Below, one piece after another: positions 59,824 through 64,000 of a DNA stretch of 64,000 nt. The notes beneath the pieces are model-generated. The model made no database searches. It was not told the origin of the DNA and saw only the letters and a program-made list of their open reading frames with translations. Within the stretch, counting starts at the first letter, position 1. Every line of letters begins with the position of its first letter. Source of the stretch: Actinoallomurus sp040655075 (GTDB lineage: Bacteria; Actinomycetota; Actinomycetes; Streptosporangiales; Streptosporangiaceae); the NCBI RefSeq assembly GCF_040655075.1, contig NZ_JBFAJC010000009.1, positions 1 to 64,000 on the forward strand. The letters are read 5' to 3'. The position numbers were made by a program, and so were the translations under genes.

Positions 59824-60693
59824 TCAGGTGAGTCCGGCCTTCGTCTCGTCGAGACGGTAGTGGAGACGTAGGACGGCCAGGGACCACAAGGTCAGGGTGT
59901 GGTCGGTGCGCAGGATGCCTTCGGTGTCGACGAAGACGTGGAACCTCTCGTGCACGGGGATACGCCGGGCCCGGATGGGAGAGACGTCTCCTCGGTCGAC
60001 GACCAGGTAGGCGCCGTCGTCGCCCCAGCGGCCGGCGGGCGAGATCAGGGTCAGGCCGCCGCCCGCCGTGACCTCGGGGCGCAAGAGCACGACCAGTCGT
60101 CCGTTGGGCAGCGGGAACACCACCCGGACGCTGGGCCGCCGCCGGCCGGGCAGGGCGACGTGCTGGTACCAGCCGCTGAACACCGTCGCGCCGTTCGCCC
60201 GGAGCCGTCGTCGCCAGGAGGTGCCGATCAGCCGCCCGTCGGCACCGACCACGGGTGTGAGCTCGCTGCTCATCCCGTGGGCAACGTCCAGCGGCCGCAG
60301 CGGCAGGCTCAGCTGCTGGAGCCGACGGGCGAACAGCGCCGAGATCAGCCAGCCGAACGGCCACGCGAGAGGCGACCACTGCGACCAGAGTTCGAGCCGC
60401 CAGCGGGCGGTGTGCTCGTAGAAGTTCCGTACCTCGGGGAGGAGCTCACCGGAGTCGAAGCCGGGCCCGTCCAGCGACGTCACCGACCGCAGGAGTCCCG
60501 CGTCGTGCTCGCCGTTCAGCATTCGGCCGTCGTGCCGCACGGCCTCCCGCGTGAGCCAGGAGTCGCCGACCTGATCGCGGCCACCGCGAGGGCCGTCGAG
60601 CCAGGGCTCGGCTCGGAGGTCGACCCGCCGCCCGGTCGAGCGCACCCACTGCTGTGTCCACCGGTCGACCAACCGTCCCGCTGTATCCGTCAC
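59824..60693 (-). CDS. hypothetical actinobacterial protein
   Basis: A 289-residue protein of even, protein-like composition without a family I can name. Features are NFYEHTARWRLELWSQWSPL, an amphipathic hydrophobic stretch around 108-125 (WPFGWLISALFARR), and FPLPNGRLVVLLRPE and GDDGAYLVV strands. It starts with GTG 60693. It could be membrane-associated. Neighbours give no hint. Confidence 0.6.
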   Translation of the reverse strand: MTDTAGRLVDRWTQQWVRSTGRRVDLRAEPWLDGPRGGRDQVGDSWLTREAVRHDGRMLNGEHDAGLLRSVTSLDGPGFDSGELLPEVRNFYEHTARWRLELWSQWSPLAWPFGWLISALFARRLQQLSLPLRPLDVAHGMSSELTPVVGADGRLIGTSWRRRLRANGATVFSGWYQHVALPGRRRPSVRVVFPLPNGRLVVLLRPEVTAGGGLTLISPAGRWGDDGAYLVVDRGDVSPIRARRIPVHERFHVFVDTEGILRTDHTLTLWSLAVLRLHYRLDETKAGLT

Positions 60694-60757
60694 AGGCCGA
60701 GGTTACGTACGACGGACGATCTCTGGCGATCAGCGGCCACTTTCGGCAATGAGCGCT

Positions 60758-62365
60758 TCAGGTCACCTGCCAGACGTGGAGGAGGTGGTCATGGCTGGTC
60801 AGCACCTGGTGCCAGGTGGACGGGATGCCAGGGAACGCGATCCGCGCGGCGTCGCCGCAGCGGGGACAGGCGTCGCTGCCGACGCTGTACGCGACCACGT
60901 AGTCGCCGGCGGCGGGCTGCCCGGCATTGGTCAGCGGCCGGAGACGGCCGCGCCACACCCGGTGGCCGGTGGGGCTGACGAAGTAGATCGGGATGATCCG
61001 GTACAGCTTCGTGTCCGTCCACACCGTCCGGGCGCCCGAGCGGGTCAGCCAGGAGCGGAACTCCGGCAGCGCGTCCGACGACACGCGCGGTGAGCCCGCC
61101 CAGCCGGATTTGCCCGGGAGCCCGAGGACGGACAGCCCGGTCACGGCCAGCCCGACGCAGCCCACGACCACCACGGGCGCGGCCGACCGGACGCGCTCCG
61201 GCAGCCGGACCGCGCGGGCGAGCAGCCACAGCACCGCGACGCCGCCGAGGACGAAGGCTGGGAACAGGGGATACCAGTACCGCAGGAGTTGCAGGCGCAG
61301 CTTCGGATGCGCCGGGTTCAGCACGCCGCCGAGCAGGGTGAGCGGCACCCACAGCATCGCGACCCACAGCGCGAACACCCCGGCCCGCCGCACGTTTCGC
61401 CCGCCGCCGACCGACTCTCCCTCGTCGGAAGAGTCCCCGCGGCGCGTCCACACCCGTACGAGCCGGACGGCGCAGAGCGCGCCGGCGCCGAGCGTCAGGG
61501 CGAGGAGCAGGAGGAGACCCGGCCCTTCGGGGAGCATGGCGAGCTGCTGCGGCAGCCGCCACAGGTAGACCCACAGTGGCAGGTTGTGAAAGGTCTTGGC
61601 GACCTCCGGGCGGGACGGCAGGTCGCCGAGGCCGGAGCCGGCGTGCAGGCGGGCCAGCGGGTCGTGGTACAACCACGCGTTGAACACCGTCTCGCCCACG
61701 CCGGTCAGCGCCACCGGGACGAACGCCCACAACGTGTCCCACCGGCCGATCCGCCGCCACAGCAGGACGGGGACCAGCGGCCAGGCGAAGACGATGAACT
61801 CGCGGACGAGGTAGCTCCACCCCATCAGCACGCCGATCGCGACGAGCCAGATCCGTCGGTGCGCGAGCAGGCTCCGGCGGACCGCGACGGCCAGGGCGAC
61901 GGCGGCGGTGAACAGGGCGGTCGCGGGCAGGTCCGGCAGCAGCTCGGTGCCGGCCACGACCACGATGCCGATACAGGCCAGGACCACCGCCGACACCGCG
62001 CCGACGAGGCGGTTGAACAGCATGCGGCCGATCGCGTACACGGACGCGAACAGCAGCAGGGCCGCCGCGACCGGGAAGGCGTGGTAGGTCACCTCGGAGT
62101 ACCCGAAGAAGCGCATCACCACGGCGGTAGGCGCGGTCAGCCCGATCCGCAGGTACTGGTGGTTGAAGATCGGGTCCGCGGGCCGCGACGGGAACGACCG
62201 GGCGGCGTCCATGTAGCGGCTGTGGTCGACCGGCTGCGGCACCGACAGGTTCCACAGCAGCAGTACGGCGTAAACCACCAGCAGCGCGGCGGGCAGCAGG
62301 AACTCGTCGCGGCGTCGGCGCGGGGCCGCCGCCGCGACGGCCGGTTGGGAGGCGGTGTCCAGCAT
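60758..62365 (-). CDS. GT39-like membrane glycosyltransferase/mannosyltransferase
   Basis: A 535-residue polytopic protein with about ten helices. The first loop contains DHSRYMDAARSF, the acidic motif region used by GT-C enzymes that take sugars from polyprenyl phosphates, and the tail (about 400-535) is an extracytoplasmic domain with a CPRCG pair. It starts where the upstream glycosyltransferase ends (TGATG), so both belong to one surface-glycan operon. Confidence 0.75.
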   Translation of the reverse strand: MLDTASQPAVAAAAPRRRRDEFLLPAALLVVYAVLLLWNLSVPQPVDHSRYMDAARSFPSRPADPIFNHQYLRIGLTAPTAVVMRFFGYSEVTYHAFPVAAALLLFASVYAIGRMLFNRLVGAVSAVVLACIGIVVVAGTELLPDLPATALFTAAVALAVAVRRSLLAHRRIWLVAIGVLMGWSYLVREFIVFAWPLVPVLLWRRIGRWDTLWAFVPVALTGVGETVFNAWLYHDPLARLHAGSGLGDLPSRPEVAKTFHNLPLWVYLWRLPQQLAMLPEGPGLLLLLALTLGAGALCAVRLVRVWTRRGDSSDEGESVGGGRNVRRAGVFALWVAMLWVPLTLLGGVLNPAHPKLRLQLLRYWYPLFPAFVLGGVAVLWLLARAVRLPERVRSAAPVVVVGCVGLAVTGLSVLGLPGKSGWAGSPRVSSDALPEFRSWLTRSGARTVWTDTKLYRIIPIYFVSPTGHRVWRGRLRPLTNAGQPAAGDYVVAYSVGSDACPRCGDAARIAFPGIPSTWHQVLTSHDHLLHVWQVT

Positions 62366-64000
62366 CAGAAGATGACGTGCTCCTCGGCGGGTCCGTGGAA
62401 CGCGACGCGGCCGTGCCGCATCAGTTCCTCGTCGCTGACCTTCCAGGTGTGCGCCTCGCGGTCGCCGCGCACGGAGACGAAGTTGAACCGGTCGGCGGAG
62501 TAGATCCCGACGCCCTCGGCCTGCGCGCGGCGCAGCAGGTCGCTGTCGACGGCGCGGGGCAGGTCGGAGAACCGCAGCTTCCGCATCGCGTCGCCGTCGG
62601 CGAGGATCGTGCCGCCCTGGATCAGCTCCGCCTCGGTGTGCTCCAGATGCGGGAAGCGCAGCAGGGTCACGCCGTGGGTGCGCATCTCGCAGTAGTGCGC
62701 GCCCTTCCCGATCAGCCCGGCCGTCGTGTGGTCGAAGGCGTACGCCAGGTCGCTCAGGTAGTGCGGGCCGTACAGGTTGTCGTCGTCCATCTTGGCGAGG
62801 TAGGCGCCGTCGGCCGCGTCGATGCCGAGGTTGAGCACGGCGCCGAGCGTCAGCCCCGCGTCGGCGGACAGGACCACGACGTTCTCCAGCCCGGCGGCGC
62901 GCGCCTTGGCCTCGGCCCGGTCGGAGGAGAAGCCGTGCGTGACGAGCACGAGCTGCAGCGGCCGGTGGACCTGGCAGGCGACCTGCTCGATGGCGTGGTC
63001 GATCTGCTCGGGCCGGTTGGTCGGCAGGATCACCGAGATCGAGCGCTCCCGGCTGGGCACGGAAACGCCCGCCGCCGACAGGACCGAGTCGACCCGGTGC
63101 CCGTACAGGTGCTTGGCGAACACCTCGCGCATGGCCAGGTGCCCGATCTGGTCCCGCAGGTCCGCGCTCTTCATCAGCTCGACGAGCGCCTCGGTCGTCT
63201 GCTCCGGAGTCGTGGAGAGTCGCACGAGGTCGCCGAAGACCTCCTCCAGAGCCCGGGAGTGCCCGGAGACCACCGGCGTGCCGCAGGCCGACAGCTCGAA
63301 CACGCGGCGCGCGCACATCGTCGGCGACTTCGTGACCGAGTTGACGTTCAGGAAGATCTTGTACGCCTTGTACGCGGCGAGCATCCGCTCGTACGGCAGC
63401 GAGCCGACGATGTGGTCGGCGTACTCCGGCGGGAACTGGAAGTCCGGGTCGTCGGAGATGCGGCTGTAGATGTGCAGGTCGAACTCACGGGCCGGGGCGA
63501 GGATCGTGTCCATCTGCGCGGCCCGCTCGGGGTACTTCTTGGAGTGGTACGTCCCGGCGAACGCCACCTCGTACTTCCGCCCGCCCGGCACGGCGACCGG
63601 GTTGTGGATGCGCGGCTGCGCGCCGAACGGCAGCAACGCGACCCGGTCGTGGCCCAGCGCCTCGACGTAACGCGGAATGCAGTCGGCGTCGACGGTGAAG
63701 ACCCGGTCGAACAGCTTGGCCGTCTCGATGAACCGGTCGAAGTTCGGCGGGTCCTCCTTGTTCCAGAAGACCGTCGGGATGCCCTGGGCGCGGCACCAGG
63801 CGACGAGGTCGCGCACGGGCTGCTTCGGCGCGCCGGCCGCGCTCATCATCGTCGCCCACCGGCCGTCGTTGCCGTGCCAGGCGGACTCGACGAACAGCAG
63901 CGCCGGCTTCTCGCGTTCGAGGACCTCACGCCAGTCGTCCGGGCCGAACTTGATCTGCTGCCACTCGTACCGGAACGCCATCGCGCTGAACACGTCGAGG
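62365..64000 (-). CDS. glycosyltransferase, two-domain, 5' end beyond the window
   Basis: At least 542 residues. The N-terminal part (FAGTYHSKKYPERA, RRVFELSACGTPVVSG) is the Glyco_trans_1_2/spore-maturation CgeB-like domain. The C-terminal part (SISVILPTNRPEQIDHAIEQ, LAKMDDDNLYGPHYL) is a GT2-type domain with its DDD metal motif. The frame is open through the right edge and the conserved start of the family is not reached, so the gene is cut by the window. It likely builds a cell-surface polymer together with the GT39-like protein. Confidence 0.82.
   Translation of the reverse strand, partial: LDVFSAMAFRYEWQQIKFGPDDWREVLEREKPALLFVESAWHGNDGRWATMMSAAGAPKQPVRDLVAWCRAQGIPTVFWNKEDPPNFDRFIETAKLFDRVFTVDADCIPRYVEALGHDRVALLPFGAQPRIHNPVAVPGGRKYEVAFAGTYHSKKYPERAAQMDTILAPAREFDLHIYSRISDDPDFQFPPEYADHIVGSLPYERMLAAYKAYKIFLNVNSVTKSPTMCARRVFELSACGTPVVSGHSRALEEVFGDLVRLSTTPEQTTEALVELMKSADLRDQIGHLAMREVFAKHLYGHRVDSVLSAAGVSVPSRERSISVILPTNRPEQIDHAIEQVACQVHRPLQLVLVTHGFSSDRAEAKARAAGLENVVVLSADAGLTLGAVLNLGIDAADGAYLAKMDDDNLYGPHYLSDLAYAFDHTTAGLIGKGAHYCEMRTHGVTLLRFPHLEHTEAELIQGGTILADGDAMRKLRFSDLPRAVDSDLLRRAQAEGVGIYSADRFNFVSVRGDREAHTWKVSDEELMRHGRVAFHGPAEEHVIF

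Overview
The window is about 72% G+C and reads as a chromosomal (or large-contig) segment of a filamentous actinomycete. The signs are GTG/TTG starts with short Shine-Dalgarno sites, a mycothiol-dependent (MDMPI-type) enzyme, a probable F420-dependent luciferase-like oxidoreductase, PucR, LAL-type LuxR and DUF574 families, RICIN-domain secreted lectins and TnpB elements of actinobacterial type. A Streptosporangiales-like host (Actinomadura/Nonomuraea relatives) fits, but the genus cannot be read from the sequence alone. No rRNA, tRNA or CRISPR array was seen. The extreme left edge (C13 followed by G8) looks like a contig or assembly edge.

Layout. 1-5.3 kb is a decayed accessory edge: a secreted RICIN lectin, remnants of an ArsR-like regulator and a DUF574 methyltransferase, an MDMPI/alpha-beta-hydrolase pair, and an IS200/IS605-type TnpB element with a readable guide. 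5.3-11.4 kb holds a PucR regulator facing a very large CtpI-like P-type ATPase. 11.6-12.2 kb holds a 3'-truncated GH10 xylanase with its promoter and operator still recognisable. 12.2-17.1 kb is a pyrimidine/hydantoin operon: NCS1 permease, luciferase-like oxidoreductase, dihydropyrimidinase, beta-ureidopropionase. 17.3-26.0 kb is one tightly overlapped minus-strand operon: GntR, LLM monooxygenase, two DUF1185 paralogues, alpha/beta hydrolase, aldehyde dehydrogenase, SnoaL-like protein, flavin reductase, LAL regulator. A second NCS1 permease diverges from it. Together this resembles a Rut-like oxidative N-heterocycle pathway with different downstream enzymes.

27.7-34.0 kb is a plus-strand glnT-glxB-glxC-glxD-oxidase-XRE/cupin operon, the N-methylglutamate-synthase type gene set. 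The same 19-bp palindrome lies before glnT and before the regulator, suggesting autoregulated control by the XRE/cupin protein. 34.1-38.1 kb has an N-terminally truncated extradiol dioxygenase, an MFS exporter and a secreted hydrolase. 38.4-40.6 kb is a Rieske oxygenase/PDR-type reductase operon with a small Cys/His protein. 40.7-42.4 kb is a frameshifted second TnpB element next to a LuxR-type remnant. 42.4-47.1 kb is a CoA-linked catabolic operon (SDR, amidohydrolase, acyl-CoA ligase, MaoC, IclR) divergent from a PaaX-family regulator.

48-64 kb is mixed: an M19 dipeptidase, two small secreted proteins (one a three-repeat RICIN lectin), a LysR/oxidoreductase divergent pair, two GNATs, a GtrA protein, a membrane-bound hydrolase with a 15-bp minisatellite, a proline racemase/ornithine-cyclodeaminase-like pair, two uncharacterised proteins, and the start of a surface-glycan locus (GT39-like membrane protein and a cytosolic glycosyltransferase running off the right edge). 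All family assignments are from reading motifs; no database search was run.
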